DNA of 64,000 nucleotides from NCBI RefSeq assembly GCF_026248825.1, contig NZ_CP110973.1:496001-560000 (forward strand), given 5' to 3'. This DNA comes from Larkinella insperata. Lineage in GTDB: Bacteria; Bacteroidota; Bacteroidia; Cytophagales; Spirosomataceae. Below, piece after piece: positions 16,550 to 25,374 of this stretch (positions are counted from its first letter, which is position 1; the number at the start of each line of letters is the position of its first letter). The position numbers were made by a program, and so were the translations under genes. The notes beneath the pieces were generated by a model. The model was not told where the DNA came from. It searched no databases and saw only the letters and a program-made list of their open reading frames with translations.

Positions 16550-18265
16550 ATGAAAAAAAGACCATTCGTTGCCTTATTTCCCCTCCTGCTCCTCGTGTTC
16601 GTTCTGGCGCTGGGTGGCTTTAGCCTGAAAAAGGGTCACACCGGAGTAACTCCGGCGGTCCGTCGCCCGAACATTCTTTTGATCATGGCCGACGATTTGG
16701 GCTACTCGGATCTGGGCTGCTACGGCAGCGAAATCAAGACGCCTAACCTCGATTATCTCGCCCGGAACGGCATTCGGTATACCCAGTTTTACAACACCTC
16801 GCGCTGCTGCCCCACCCGGGCGGCCCTGCTGACGGGTCTGTACAACCACCAGGCCGGAATTGGCAAAATGACCGACGCCGAAGACCAGCCCGGTTACCGG
16901 GGGCACCTGACGGACAATACCGTAACGCTGGCCGAGGTGCTTAAATCGGCGGGCTACCAGACGGCGATGGTGGGTAAATGGCACGTTTCCAACACCACCG
17001 TTCAGAAAAATCCGCAGGACCAACTGGCCTGGCTCAACCACCAGAAGGATTTCGGCGATTTTGCGCCCATCGAGCAGTACCCCACCCGGCGCGGCTTCGA
17101 CAAATACTTTGGCAACATCTGGGGCGTGGTCGACTTCTTCGATCCGTTCAGTCTGGTAAACGGTACCGAGCCGGTGAAAACCGTTCCGAAAAACTACTAC
17201 CACACCGACGCCATCAACGACACGGCGGTGGCTTACATTCGCTCCTACGCAAAAACGGCCGCTCCGTTTTTTATGTATGTGGCCCACACGGCTCCGCACT
17301 GGCCGCTGATGGCGCTGCCCGAAGACATTGCCAAGTACGAGGACACCTACAAACCGGGCTGGGATGTAATCCGGAAAAACCGGTACGACCGCATGGTCAA
17401 AATGGGGCTGATCGACCCGAAAACAACGCCGTTTTCCAGGCGCTGGCAGGATGATCTGAGCTGGGAAGCCAACCCGGACAAGGAATGGGACGCCCGGGCG
17501 ATGGCGGTTCACGCGGCCATGATCGACCGGATGGATCAGGGCATTGGCCGGATTATCAAAACACTGCGGGAAACCGGTCAACTGGAAAACACGCTTATTC
17601 TGTTTCTGTCGGACAACGGCGCGAGTCCGGAAAACTGCGCGGCTTACGGCCCCGGCTTCGACCGCCCGAACCAGACGCGCGACGGTCGCCCGATCAGCTA
17701 CGACTTGAAAAAGCAGGTGATGCCCGGCCCGCAGACCACCTACGCGTCCATCGGTCAGCGCTGGGCGAACGTTGCCAACACACCCTACCAATACTGGAAA
17801 GCCGAATCGTCCGAAGGCGGAGTTCGCACCCCGCTGGTGGCTTTCTGGCCCGCCGGAATCTCGGCTAAAAAAGGCGGTTTCAGCGCTCAGGTTGGCCACG
17901 TCATGGATTTTATGCCGACGCTGGTGGCCGTGGCCGGTGCCACCTATCCGACCACTTTCCGGGGACACACCATCACGCCAACCCCCGGCCTGAGTCTGGT
18001 GCCATCGTTCCAGGGCAAAAAAGCCGCCGGACACGAAGCGCTCTTTAACGAGCATTTTGGAGCCCGCTTTGTCCGTTCCGGCCACTGGAAGCTGGTTTCC
18101 GGCAGCCGCGACACCACCTGGCAGTTGTACAACCTGAGCGCCGACGCCAGCGAAACGCAGAATCTGGCCGCGCAGCAGCCCGAAAAGGTCCGGCAACTGG
18201 CTGCGTTGTGGCAGCAGTGGGCCGCTGAACACCGGGTATTTCCGAAGCCGGGTAAAAAGAACTGA
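16550..18265 (+). CDS. Secreted arylsulfatase (formylglycine sulfatase), copy 2
   Basis: This 571-residue sulfatase has a signal helix (LFPLLLLVFVLALGGFSL), the metal block NILLIMADDLGYSDLGCYG, and the modification site Cys86-Cys-Pro-Thr-Arg90. GKWHVSN and ILFLSDNGA are further family blocks. The first 120 residues are close to those of the sulfatase at 9868, while the middle differs (an added loop around WLNHQKDFGDFAPIEQYP), so the two are related but probably differ in substrate. It is an extracytoplasmic sulfate-ester hydrolase needing formylglycine conversion by an enzyme coded elsewhere. The gene is followed by the GH3 gene on the same strand, 107 bp away. Confidence 0.93.
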   Translation: MKKRPFVALFPLLLLVFVLALGGFSLKKGHTGVTPAVRRPNILLIMADDLGYSDLGCYGSEIKTPNLDYLARNGIRYTQFYNTSRCCPTRAALLTGLYNHQAGIGKMTDAEDQPGYRGHLTDNTVTLAEVLKSAGYQTAMVGKWHVSNTTVQKNPQDQLAWLNHQKDFGDFAPIEQYPTRRGFDKYFGNIWGVVDFFDPFSLVNGTEPVKTVPKNYYHTDAINDTAVAYIRSYAKTAAPFFMYVAHTAPHWPLMALPEDIAKYEDTYKPGWDVIRKNRYDRMVKMGLIDPKTTPFSRRWQDDLSWEANPDKEWDARAMAVHAAMIDRMDQGIGRIIKTLRETGQLENTLILFLSDNGASPENCAAYGPGFDRPNQTRDGRPISYDLKKQVMPGPQTTYASIGQRWANVANTPYQYWKAESSEGGVRTPLVAFWPAGISAKKGGFSAQVGHVMDFMPTLVAVAGATYPTTFRGHTITPTPGLSLVPSFQGKKAAGHEALFNEHFGARFVRSGHWKLVSGSRDTTWQLYNLSADASETQNLAAQQPEKVRQLAALWQQWAAEHRVFPKPGKKN

Positions 18266-18372
18266 GTTGCTTTCGTCCGGCCGGTTCGCAGGTTGCTAAT
18301 TTGCCGAGCCAGCCGCCGAACAATAGGCCAGAAAAGCGGTTTTATCGGTTGAAATCCTATCCGAAATCACCG

Positions 18373-19896
18373 ATGGCTGTTATTGGCGAATTAATTAGAA
18401 AAGCAATTGACATGTATGGCTTTATTGCGTCCGATACCGATCCGGTAAAGGCGCAACGGGCCGAATTGAAAAACCTCCTGGAAAAAGCCAGGCTGACGGC
18501 TTTTGGCAAAAAACACAACTTTACGGACATCCTGGCCAGCGCGGATATCGTCAGGGCTTTTCAGCAGGCGGTTCCTGTTCACGATTACGATAAACTGTAC
18601 AACGACTGGTGGCACTACCTGCTGGAAGGCCACCAGAACGTTACCTGGCCCGGTGGGCAGAGCTATTTCGCCCTGAGCAGCGGCACGACCAGCAACAGCA
18701 AGTCCATCCCGGTGACGGACGACATGCTGGACTCAATCCGGAAATCGGGCCTTCAGCAGGTAATGAGCCTGAAAAACTTTGGTATGCTGCCCTCGGATTT
18801 CTTCGAAAAGCAGATCATGATGCTTGGCAGCAGCGTCAGCCTGATCGAAAAAGACGATCACCAGGAGGGCGAAATCAGCGGCATCAGCGCGGCCAATCTG
18901 CCGGCCTGGTTCCGTACGTTTTACAAACCCGGTGCAGAGATTGCTTCGATCAAGGACTGGGACCAGAAAGTGCGACGAATTGCCCAGGAAGCCCCCAAAT
19001 GGGACATCGGCAGCATGAGCGGTATTCCGTCGTGGGTAGAAATGATGCTCAAAGAAATCGTTTCGTACAACCGGGTCAACACCATTCACGACATCTGGCC
19101 CAACCTGCACGTTTACACCACCGGCGGGGTGGCGTTTGAACCGTACCGGAAAAGCCTCGAAAAGTTGTTTGCCCGCCCGCTGATTTACATTGACACCTAC
19201 CTGACGTCGGAAGGCTACCTGGCAACCCAGAAACGGCCCGATACCTCGTCGATGGCCCTGATTCTGGACAACGGTATTTTCTTCGAGTTTGTGCCGTTTA
19301 CCGACGACAACATGGACGAGCAGGGCCGCGTCAAACCGGATGCGAAGGTGCTTTCGCTGGAAGAAGCCGAAGAGAACGTCGATTACGTGCTGCTGATTTC
19401 AACGGTTTCGGGGACCTGGCGGTACATGATCGGCGATACGATGATGATTACCGACAAACACCGCTCCGAAATCAAAATTACGGGCCGGACAAAGCACTTC
19501 CTGAACGTGGTGGGCGAGCAGTTGTCGGTGTTTCAGATGAACCAGGCCATGGAGCAAATGCAGCAGCAGTTCGACGTAGAAATCAAGGAATTTGTGGTTT
19601 CAGCCGTTCAGCGCGATGGGGTTTACATCAACAAATGGTACATCGGTGCCAACCGCGTCATCGACGGCCCGGAGTTTATGAACGCGCTGGACCAGGCCCT
19701 GTGCGAAGCCAACAAAAATTACAAAGTTGCCCGGAGTAAATCGTTGAAAACCGTGGAAGCTGAGGTGATTCCGGTTGAGAAATTCTACCGCTGGAGCGAG
19801 GAATTTAAAAAGCTGGGCGGCCAGGCCAAAATTCCGCGGGTTATGAAGGAAGCCGATTTTCTGGAGTTTGAACAGTACATTAAAAGTCTTGCCTAA
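18373..19896 (+). CDS. GH3 auxin-responsive promoter family protein (acyl-adenylating amido synthetase-like)
   Basis: The start is the ATG at 18373 (507 aa, MAVIGELIRKAIDMYGF...). The P-loop-like adenylation motif SYFALSSGTTSNSKSIPVTDDM and the later YIDTYLTSEGYLATQ and GTWRYMIGDTM blocks are those of the GH3 branch of ANL-fold enzymes. Plant GH3 proteins join amino acids to acyl acids such as indole-acetate and jasmonate through acyl-AMP; the bacterial members are mostly uncharacterised. The C-terminal lid (LNVVGEQLSVFQMNQAMEQM) is intact, so it is likely an active acyl-acid ligase in the cytoplasm. It is convergent with the zincin gene at 19939; no biosynthetic partners stand beside it. Confidence 0.88.
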   Translation: MAVIGELIRKAIDMYGFIASDTDPVKAQRAELKNLLEKARLTAFGKKHNFTDILASADIVRAFQQAVPVHDYDKLYNDWWHYLLEGHQNVTWPGGQSYFALSSGTTSNSKSIPVTDDMLDSIRKSGLQQVMSLKNFGMLPSDFFEKQIMMLGSSVSLIEKDDHQEGEISGISAANLPAWFRTFYKPGAEIASIKDWDQKVRRIAQEAPKWDIGSMSGIPSWVEMMLKEIVSYNRVNTIHDIWPNLHVYTTGGVAFEPYRKSLEKLFARPLIYIDTYLTSEGYLATQKRPDTSSMALILDNGIFFEFVPFTDDNMDEQGRVKPDAKVLSLEEAEENVDYVLLISTVSGTWRYMIGDTMMITDKHRSEIKITGRTKHFLNVVGEQLSVFQMNQAMEQMQQQFDVEIKEFVVSAVQRDGVYINKWYIGANRVIDGPEFMNALDQALCEANKNYKVARSKSLKTVEAEVIPVEKFYRWSEEFKKLGGQAKIPRVMKEADFLEFEQYIKSLA

Positions 19897-19903
19897 AAGC
19901 CGT

Positions 19904-19938
19904 TCCGGGTTGCGGTTGTGTTATAGCCGCAATCCGGA
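19904..19938. terminator. Hairpin between convergent genes
   Basis: TCCGGGTTGCGG (19904-19915) pairs with CCGCAATCCGGA (19927-19938), twelve pairs including one G-T, in the 42-bp gap between convergent genes. No T-run follows on either side, so it is a weak or Rho-assisted terminator at best. Confidence 0.5.
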
Positions 19939-20580
19939 CTACCCTCCGAGCGCCTTTTTCTGCCTTTCAACTTTCTCTTCTTCCAGCTTTTTCACCTGCT
20001 CCACAATCTCCTCCGGCGACACATACAGCCGGGCGATTTTGGCCTTATAAGACTGCGGCAATTCAGCGTGGTCGAGAATAAACCGTTTGGTTTCAACCAG
20101 GTATTTCCCAAGGCCGTGCGTGACGGCGTACCAGTCGGCAATGCGCTCAACTTTTTTGATGTACTCGGCCGAGAAAACGTAGCCAATCCCAAACTTGACC
20201 ATACCGAAATTACTCCGGCATTCGTAGTCCATGATATGGCCCAGTTCGTGGCCGATCCAGCCGATCATGATTGAATCCGGGATCTGGTGGATGGGAATGG
20301 CGGTGTGGGTGAGCTTAAACATCGCGCTGATGTTGATGCGGTACTGACGGTCTTCCCGACGCTTCAGCAGGCTGCGAAAAACCGGCTGGGCCTGCATCAC
20401 CGACGACCGTATTTTTTGCTTGAAACAAAAGCGGATGCAGGTATTTTTCAGCTCCGGATAGAACGACAAGGCCGTCAGGACATTTTTTTCAATCACGGAC
20501 GGAATGATCTTGTTGGCTTTAAACTTCGCCAGCTCGGGCGTGATTTCATTCTTTTGTGCGTTGATGTCGGATGCCAGCAT
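19939..20580 (-). CDS. Zincin-like HExxH protein, unknown family
   Basis: From the ATG at 20580 the protein has 213 aa; a TTG further upstream is possible. There is no signal peptide. The key feature is His111-Glu-Leu-Gly-His115 in MIGWIGHELGHIMDYE, the HExxH zinc site, with a later KVERIADWYAVTHGLGKYLVE that could give the third ligand. The C-terminus is a charged helix (VEQVKKLEEEKVERQKKALGG). It looks like a small cytoplasmic metallopeptidase-like protein. I do not recognise a named family or substrate. It is divergent from the lipoprotein gene at 20788. Confidence 0.7.
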   Translation of the reverse strand: MLASDINAQKNEITPELAKFKANKIIPSVIEKNVLTALSFYPELKNTCIRFCFKQKIRSSVMQAQPVFRSLLKRREDRQYRINISAMFKLTHTAIPIHQIPDSIMIGWIGHELGHIMDYECRSNFGMVKFGIGYVFSAEYIKKVERIADWYAVTHGLGKYLVETKRFILDHAELPQSYKAKIARLYVSPEEIVEQVKKLEEEKVERQKKALGG

Positions 20581-20730
20581 AACCGTTGTTGTGAGTCCAG
20601 GTTTTTTCTTAACGCTTGAGACACCGATTGGTTTTTGCAGCGGACTCAACCCGTCGTTTGGATGGTTTGCTAATCACCCTGGCGGGCTGACAATCCAAAC
20701 GGCAAAACTGACGCTTCATGGCGTTTGTCG

Positions 20731-20762
20731 TTGATCTCCAGGGTGCTTGTTTCGTACGTTTG
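20731..20762 (+). promoter_or_regulatory. Bacteroidota-type promoter (TTG, TAnnTTTG)
   Basis: TTG at 20731-20733 and TACGTTTG at 20755-20762 fit the -33/-7 signals of Bacteroidota housekeeping promoters, with a 21-bp spacer. The same layout and leader (TTTGCARCGAAC then AAACAACT) precede the paralogous lipoprotein gene at 46421, which strongly supports it. Confidence 0.7.
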
Positions 20763-20787
20763 CAACGAACGATAAACAACTACTCTA

Positions 20788-21249
20788 ATGAAAAAAGTCT
20801 TAATTTTCCTGTTTGCACTGGTTACCTTTGCCGCCTGTAAGAAAGACACCGAGAAAGCGGAAGTGACGCCCAAAGACCCGGCCTCCGCCATCGCCGGGAA
20901 ATACAACCTATCGTCATTCTCACTCGAAAACGACGGCGAAACCGCCCTGGAATACAGAAGATTACCCGTTACCGAAGACGGTGTGACGGTATCGGCCATT
21001 GCTACCGTCGAGAAGATAGCAGACGGTAAGGTTTCGCTGGTTCTGCTGCTCAAAGCTACCGGCGAGCAGGATCGGGAACTTGATTTGAGCGAGTACGAAG
21101 TACGGGCCAACGGTTCTACCTACGGCCTTTATTTCAGCGGAACGGGCGATCAGATTGGTGAAATCAAAGATGGTCGGCTGAGCTATCAGGCGTCTGCCAC
21201 TTCGACCGACGGGTCGTCCCTCCAGATTCTGTTCGAGGCTAAAAAATAA
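20788..21249 (+). CDS. Lipoprotein of a two-copy family, copy 1
   Basis: The 153-residue product starts MKKVLIFLFALVTFAACKKD, a lipoprotein signal with lipobox FAAC. The mature part is beta-rich and begins AGKYNLSSFSLENDGE, like small lipocalin- or calycin-like lipoproteins; later LSEYEVRANGSTYGLYFSGTGDQIGEI matches the paralogue at 45939-46421 (EKLEVEVRKSGSNYGLYAGGDRIGD). The function is unknown; placement on the outer or inner membrane surface is expected. Promoter and leader are nearly the same in both copies, so they should be expressed alike. It has its own strong terminator. Confidence 0.82.
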   Translation: MKKVLIFLFALVTFAACKKDTEKAEVTPKDPASAIAGKYNLSSFSLENDGETALEYRRLPVTEDGVTVSAIATVEKIADGKVSLVLLLKATGEQDRELDLSEYEVRANGSTYGLYFSGTGDQIGEIKDGRLSYQASATSTDGSSLQILFEAKK

Positions 21250-21270
21250 AGAATTGTTTTCCAATAAAAG

Positions 21271-21297
21271 AAGCCGGCCCCGCGGGGCCGGCTTTTT
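21271..21297 (+). terminator. Strong rho-independent terminator
   Basis: AAGCCGGCCCC (21271-21281) pairs perfectly with GGGGCCGGCTT (21284-21294), followed by T residues to 21297. It ends the lipoprotein gene and may also serve the convergent gene ending at 21325. Confidence 0.85.
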
Positions 21298-21324
21298 ACG
21301 TTTCTGCCACCAAGTAAGCCCCAC

Positions 21325-21906
21325 TCAGTGCAGCCGCCCGTTCAGGTTCCGATCAGGTTGCGGGACCGCCTGCCGGCCACTGGGCTTTTGGCTCTGTTCC
21401 CAAGCCTGCCGGATGCGTTCATTCTTCCTGAGCGCCAAAAACCGGTCCGCCAGTTGACGGCCTTCCGGCTCGCCGGTCTGGTACAGGTAACGCACAATCG
21501 ACAGGGCCAACTCGGGCACGCCGGCATTGAGTTGTTTCTCCAGCATCACCCGTCCCAGGCGCGGAGACATGCGGTGAATCGCCTGCAAGGCTTCGGTTCG
21601 GACACTGATCTCTTCGTGGTCCGTTTCGGCCAGCTGCACCAGGTCGTCCACGGTTTCGACGCTTTTCTGTTGGCCCAGCGCGGCAATGGCGCGTTTTCTC
21701 CGCAGGGTATTGACCGAGAAGCGCTCGGAGGCCATGACCTTCAACACCGGAAGTTCGGCTTCCCGAAACGCCAGTTCCAGCGGTTTGGCAAAAGCGCAGG
21801 TTCCGGCCATCAGCTTCTGATTCAGCTCCATGCGCAACTTGATGGCCGCTAACTGATCGAGGTTCACCAGGCGCGAAGGCCGGGTGGGAAGTTTGGTATT
21901 TTCCAT
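21325..21906 (-). CDS. HEAT-repeat-like helical protein paired with a matrixin
   Basis: This 193-residue protein is nearly all helical. Residues about 65-165 show HEAT-like paired helices (LRRKRAIAALGQQKSVETVDDLVQLAETDHEEISVRTEALQAIHRM and VPELALSIVRYLYQTGEPEGRQLADRF split over two or three repeats). There is no signal peptide and the tail is Gln/Arg/Pro-rich. HEAT-like repeats usually bind another protein. The matrixin gene lies 20 bp upstream on the same strand, so the two are almost surely co-transcribed, and a partner or inhibitor role is a reasonable guess, not shown by sequence. Confidence 0.65.
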   Translation of the reverse strand: MENTKLPTRPSRLVNLDQLAAIKLRMELNQKLMAGTCAFAKPLELAFREAELPVLKVMASERFSVNTLRRKRAIAALGQQKSVETVDDLVQLAETDHEEISVRTEALQAIHRMSPRLGRVMLEKQLNAGVPELALSIVRYLYQTGEPEGRQLADRFLALRKNERIRQAWEQSQKPSGRQAVPQPDRNLNGRLH

Positions 21907-21926
21907 TGTGATTAAAATACAGTTGC

Positions 21927-23486
21927 TTAAACAAAGACCATAAACCCGTGTCCCATCATTGTCCGGTACTGCTCATAATTGAGGACCGGCCCGCGCACCC
22001 CGGTATTGGAACGCATCAGATTGTCGGCATCTTCCAGGTGAGAAAGGCCCAGGTAGTGCCCGACTTCGTGCCCGATCAGTTTGCTGAGCACATCAGTATT
22101 GAGCCGCCGAACACCCAGCGCATCGGTGTAGCCGGTTTTGTCAACCGCCACGCCATCGGTGTTTCCGGTTTTGGAGGTCGGCCCCGGAACGTCGCCCGCG
22201 TACCCGTTAAACGTACTCCAGTTGAAACCCTGGCAAACGTAGACGTCCACAAAATCGTTGGCAACCGACCAGTCCCTCAGCAGGTTCCGAAATTCGGTTT
22301 CGCTGTCGATGGTCGTGTAGCCGCCAGCCAGCGAATTGTTGATGATGTAGCGTTGCACCCCGCGAAAGGTAATGTCCCGCTGCTCAAAAATCTGGCGCAT
22401 GATGTTGACCGAATCGTAGAGATCGATGTGCTCCTGCGCGTCAAAATCACCGACCTTGATGATGTTCACCCCGTAAGCGAGCATCACCCGGCAGGTAATC
22501 TGCCCCCTGATGATTCGCCCGTCGTTGGCTTCCATCTGAATTTCCAGCGCCAGATCTTCCTTGGCGTGGTACTTGTTGTAAATACCGCTGCCGCTGGGCG
22601 AACTAAACCAGAACGAACCCTGCCAGACGGAATAGGCCGGTACAACCGGATTGCTGGACAAATCGAAACTGCCCGCTTCCACCAGAGAGCCGCTGCCGAT
22701 ACCGCCGTCCCAAAAGCTCCAGTTGACCCGCCGTTTCATGGTGACGTCCGACGCGTCGCCGTTGGCGATGGTCACCTGGCATTCGGTCAAGAATGTGTTG
22801 CTACTCGGCTGAAAGGCGCCCCGGGCGCTCCACGTTCCCGTTACGGTAGCGCCCGCCGGGTTCACCTGGAGCGATAGCGGATTGGAAGGCAGCACGTAAA
22901 ACGATTTAATAAAAGAAGCCTGTCCGCCGTCCCGACGGTATAAATCGACGATGAACCGCACCAGCCCCACCGGCAGTGTCTGCGTTTCGTCGAACGTCAC
23001 CGTCACCCGATTGTTGCGCCGGTCTTCGTCGGTTAGTGTCTGCTGGATCGTGAACGGTTCGCTCGCCCAGTCAACCTCCATGTTCACCAGTTCAACCGGC
23101 TGCTCGAAGTCGTTCTGAAAGGTGATTTGGAGCGCGAAGGGAAGATTACTGAGCACCTGGGCTTTTTCCGCTTTTACATCGGTAACAATAAATTTGGGCG
23201 TCGTCCGGAACGCAAAATGACGGTCCAGCAATTCCGCCGTTGCTTGGCTGACGGCGCGGGGTCGGCGCAGGGCTCTTTGCAGTTCCTCCGGACTGGCGTG
23301 TTGCTGGGCCAGCCTTTGGAGCTTTGCCCCCTCCGCCCTGGAAAGGCCGAACGTCCGGACGATGTCTTCGGTGGAAGCCTTGGTGAAATCGGGCACTTGA
23401 TACGCTGGTGTATCGCTCAGCGCGAACGCATTGCCGGGAGCCGTTCGCAGAAAAGCCGTCCGGACAGTTGTTGCAGTTGTTGCCAT
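21927..23486 (-). CDS. Large matrixin-like (M10-type) metalloprotease
   Basis: Starting at the ATG at 23486 the protein has 519 aa. The full metzincin zinc signature HEVGHYLGLSH stands at 473-483, followed by DNLM with a methionine-turn-like residue. The preceding 450 residues are beta-rich, with a Ser/Gly part (FWFSSPSGSGIYNKYH) and an N-terminal helical part (ASTEDIVRTFGLSRAEGAKLQRLAQQ). The catalytic site is thus at the extreme C-terminus. No Sec signal is visible (MATTATTVRTAFLRTAPGNAF), odd for a family that mostly acts outside the cell. It may leave by another route or act in the cytoplasm. A HEAT-like gene follows within 20 bp. Confidence 0.8.
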   Translation of the reverse strand: MATTATTVRTAFLRTAPGNAFALSDTPAYQVPDFTKASTEDIVRTFGLSRAEGAKLQRLAQQHASPEELQRALRRPRAVSQATAELLDRHFAFRTTPKFIVTDVKAEKAQVLSNLPFALQITFQNDFEQPVELVNMEVDWASEPFTIQQTLTDEDRRNNRVTVTFDETQTLPVGLVRFIVDLYRRDGGQASFIKSFYVLPSNPLSLQVNPAGATVTGTWSARGAFQPSSNTFLTECQVTIANGDASDVTMKRRVNWSFWDGGIGSGSLVEAGSFDLSSNPVVPAYSVWQGSFWFSSPSGSGIYNKYHAKEDLALEIQMEANDGRIIRGQITCRVMLAYGVNIIKVGDFDAQEHIDLYDSVNIMRQIFEQRDITFRGVQRYIINNSLAGGYTTIDSETEFRNLLRDWSVANDFVDVYVCQGFNWSTFNGYAGDVPGPTSKTGNTDGVAVDKTGYTDALGVRRLNTDVLSKLIGHEVGHYLGLSHLEDADNLMRSNTGVRGPVLNYEQYRTMMGHGFMVFV

Positions 23487-23534
23487 AAGGTGTAGATTAA
23501 TGTACGAGCTTAAATGCAACACCAAGGTAGGAAG

Positions 23535-23928
23535 CTATCCAACGGATGGATAGAGGGCAAGTACGGCTTTGCGAGCGTATAAATACCTGATTTGTTGGAA
23601 AGTAGGAAGCGGCTGTAAAATAATCGGAATCATAAAATGGCGCTTCTGGCCCTCCACGCTAGACGTTTCCAGGTAGAAGAGGTGCCCGTTAAAGTCCTGA
23701 TCAGGTTATTTTTTAGCGGGCCACAGTGTCTTTTTCAACAACCCGTTATCCAAGCAAGGTGACGTTGTTTCTCAGATCGAGCTCGACCAGGATGTAGCCA
23801 GATAAGAATCGTGGTACCCTTGTAGTTAATTATCCAATCCTTCCCGATTACGGAACGTGGCACTTGGCGGAGCGCTTCATTCCAGACGGTAAGTCATAAA
23901 ACTGGGCGCTTTTTCGAACCAAATCCAT
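23535..23928 (-). pseudogene. Decayed reading frame, about 130 codons, several shifts
   Basis: The 560-bp gap between the matrixin and Hsp70 genes has no intact gene, but a protein-like trace runs across frames on the minus strand. It goes from ATG at 23928 (MDLVRKSAQFYDLPS), to WNEALRQVPRSVIGKDWI, to SGYILVELDLRNNVTLL, to DNGLLKKTLWPAKK, an in-frame TAA, then PDQDFNGHLFYLETSSVEGQ on to a TAG at 23535-23537. The pieces abut exactly at the frame changes, which is what small indels leave. The parent family is not recognised. It could be chance, since each piece is short. Confidence 0.35.
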
Positions 23929-24047
23929 TTTTAATCGTAGATTTGCCGCCCTTTTATCCACCAACAGCTGTCTTGTGCCGTCTTCGTCCGATTTCGTTTT
24001 CGGAGGTTAGGCGGCTTTTGCCGGTAAAAAACTTCTTGTAAACAACA

Positions 24048-25310
24048 ATGACCCGGTTATCCTGCGGAATCGACTTCGGTACTTCCAACTCCAGCATCGC
24101 CCTTGCTAAAGACGGCACCATCAGCCTTGTGCCGGTTGAACAGACACACGTCACCATTCCCAGTGCCATTTTCTTCCAGCTCGCCGACAACAAAGCCTTC
24201 TACGGCCGAACGGCTATTAACCTGTTTTTCAGCCGGCAACCGGGCCGGTTTATGCGAAGTTTAAAGCGGGTATTGGGCACTCCCCTGATGAAGCAGGGCA
24301 CGGTCGTCAACGGCACGGCCATGAATTTCTCCAACATCATTGCTTCTTTTCTACGGAGCCTGAAGCAGAAAGCCGACGCCGTGGCCGGTCAGGAACTCGA
24401 AAATGTGGTGATGGGGCGGCCCGTCCATTTTGTGGATAATTCGCCGGAGTCCGACGCCCGGGCCCAGAACGAGTTACTGGAAATTGCCCGGCGCATTGGG
24501 TTTAAAAATATTGAGTTTCAGTTTGAACCCATTGCTGCGGCCTTTGCGCACGAAGCCCGGATTGCCGGCGAAAAACTGGCGATTGTCGTTGACTTGGGCG
24601 GGGGTACTTCCGATTTCACGGTAATTCGGTTGTCGGGCCAGTCTGTTCATAAAACCGATCGTTCGTCGGACATTCTCGCTAATACGGGTGTGCGGGTCGG
24701 GGGCAATGATTTTGACAAGGATCTGAGTCTGGCCGCCATCATGCCCGAACTCGGCTACCGGAGCACATACGGCGAGAAAAACCTCGAAGTGCCTCTAAAA
24801 CCGTTTCACGATCTGGCCGAGTGGAGCAAAGTTAATTTGCTGTATACGCCCAAACTGATTACGCAAACCCGGCAATTACTTTACCAATCGCACGACAAAC
24901 AGCGGTACCGGCGGCTGTTGAGCGTGCTTGAAAACGAAACCGGACACGCGCTGCTGGCGGCTACCGAAGGAGCTAAAATCGCTCTGACAGACCAGGAGGT
25001 GTACGAAACCCCGTTTGATTTTGTGGAAGAAGGCTTTATGGTGCCCGTTAAACGGTTGCTGTTTGAGGACGCCATTCGTCTGGAAGTCGAGAAGATTGTG
25101 GCTTCGGCCACGCAGTGTCTGCAGGATGCGGGTGTCAGCAACGAAGCCATTGAGCTTGTCATTCTCACGGGCGGCTCCACTGAAGTACCGCTTGTGCAGG
25201 CTGAGTTTCGGCGGCTTTTCCCGAATGCGGCCGTAGCCGACGAAAATAAACTTTCCAGCGTCGGTCTGGGGTTAGCCTACGATAGCCAGAATAAATTCGG
25301 CTCTATCTAA
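24048..25310 (+). CDS. Hsp70-family chaperone, YegD-like
   Basis: This 420-residue actin-fold ATPase starts CGIDFGTSNSSIALAKDG (phosphate-1 loop). It has VVDLGGGTSDFTVIRL (phosphate-2) and LVILTGGSTEVPLVQAEF (adenosine loop), all Hsp70 signatures. It stops after the nucleotide-binding domain; the beta-sandwich substrate domain and lid of DnaK are absent. That matches the YegD-like short Hsp70 proteins, whose partners are poorly known. It lies 233 bp upstream of the Hsp20 gene, on the same strand but with a separate promoter between, so a shared stress role is likely while transcription is probably separate. Confidence 0.9.
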   Translation: MTRLSCGIDFGTSNSSIALAKDGTISLVPVEQTHVTIPSAIFFQLADNKAFYGRTAINLFFSRQPGRFMRSLKRVLGTPLMKQGTVVNGTAMNFSNIIASFLRSLKQKADAVAGQELENVVMGRPVHFVDNSPESDARAQNELLEIARRIGFKNIEFQFEPIAAAFAHEARIAGEKLAIVVDLGGGTSDFTVIRLSGQSVHKTDRSSDILANTGVRVGGNDFDKDLSLAAIMPELGYRSTYGEKNLEVPLKPFHDLAEWSKVNLLYTPKLITQTRQLLYQSHDKQRYRRLLSVLENETGHALLAATEGAKIALTDQEVYETPFDFVEEGFMVPVKRLLFEDAIRLEVEKIVASATQCLQDAGVSNEAIELVILTGGSTEVPLVQAEFRRLFPNAAVADENKLSSVGLGLAYDSQNKFGSI

Positions 25311-25374
25311 CAGCAAAATGAAAAAGCTGCTTAGCGGACAGGTTAACGCAGTTACAGGCATTTTCAATCTTCCA

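Noticed and set aside
16574..18232. A 552-codon minus-strand open frame
   Set aside because: Antisense to the second sulfatase gene, with no recognisable domain or start signal.
23700..23820. Possible NusG/UpxY-like remnant in GYILVELDLRNNV
   Set aside because: The likeness is limited to a dozen residues and the flanks do not fit a KOW or NGN domain.
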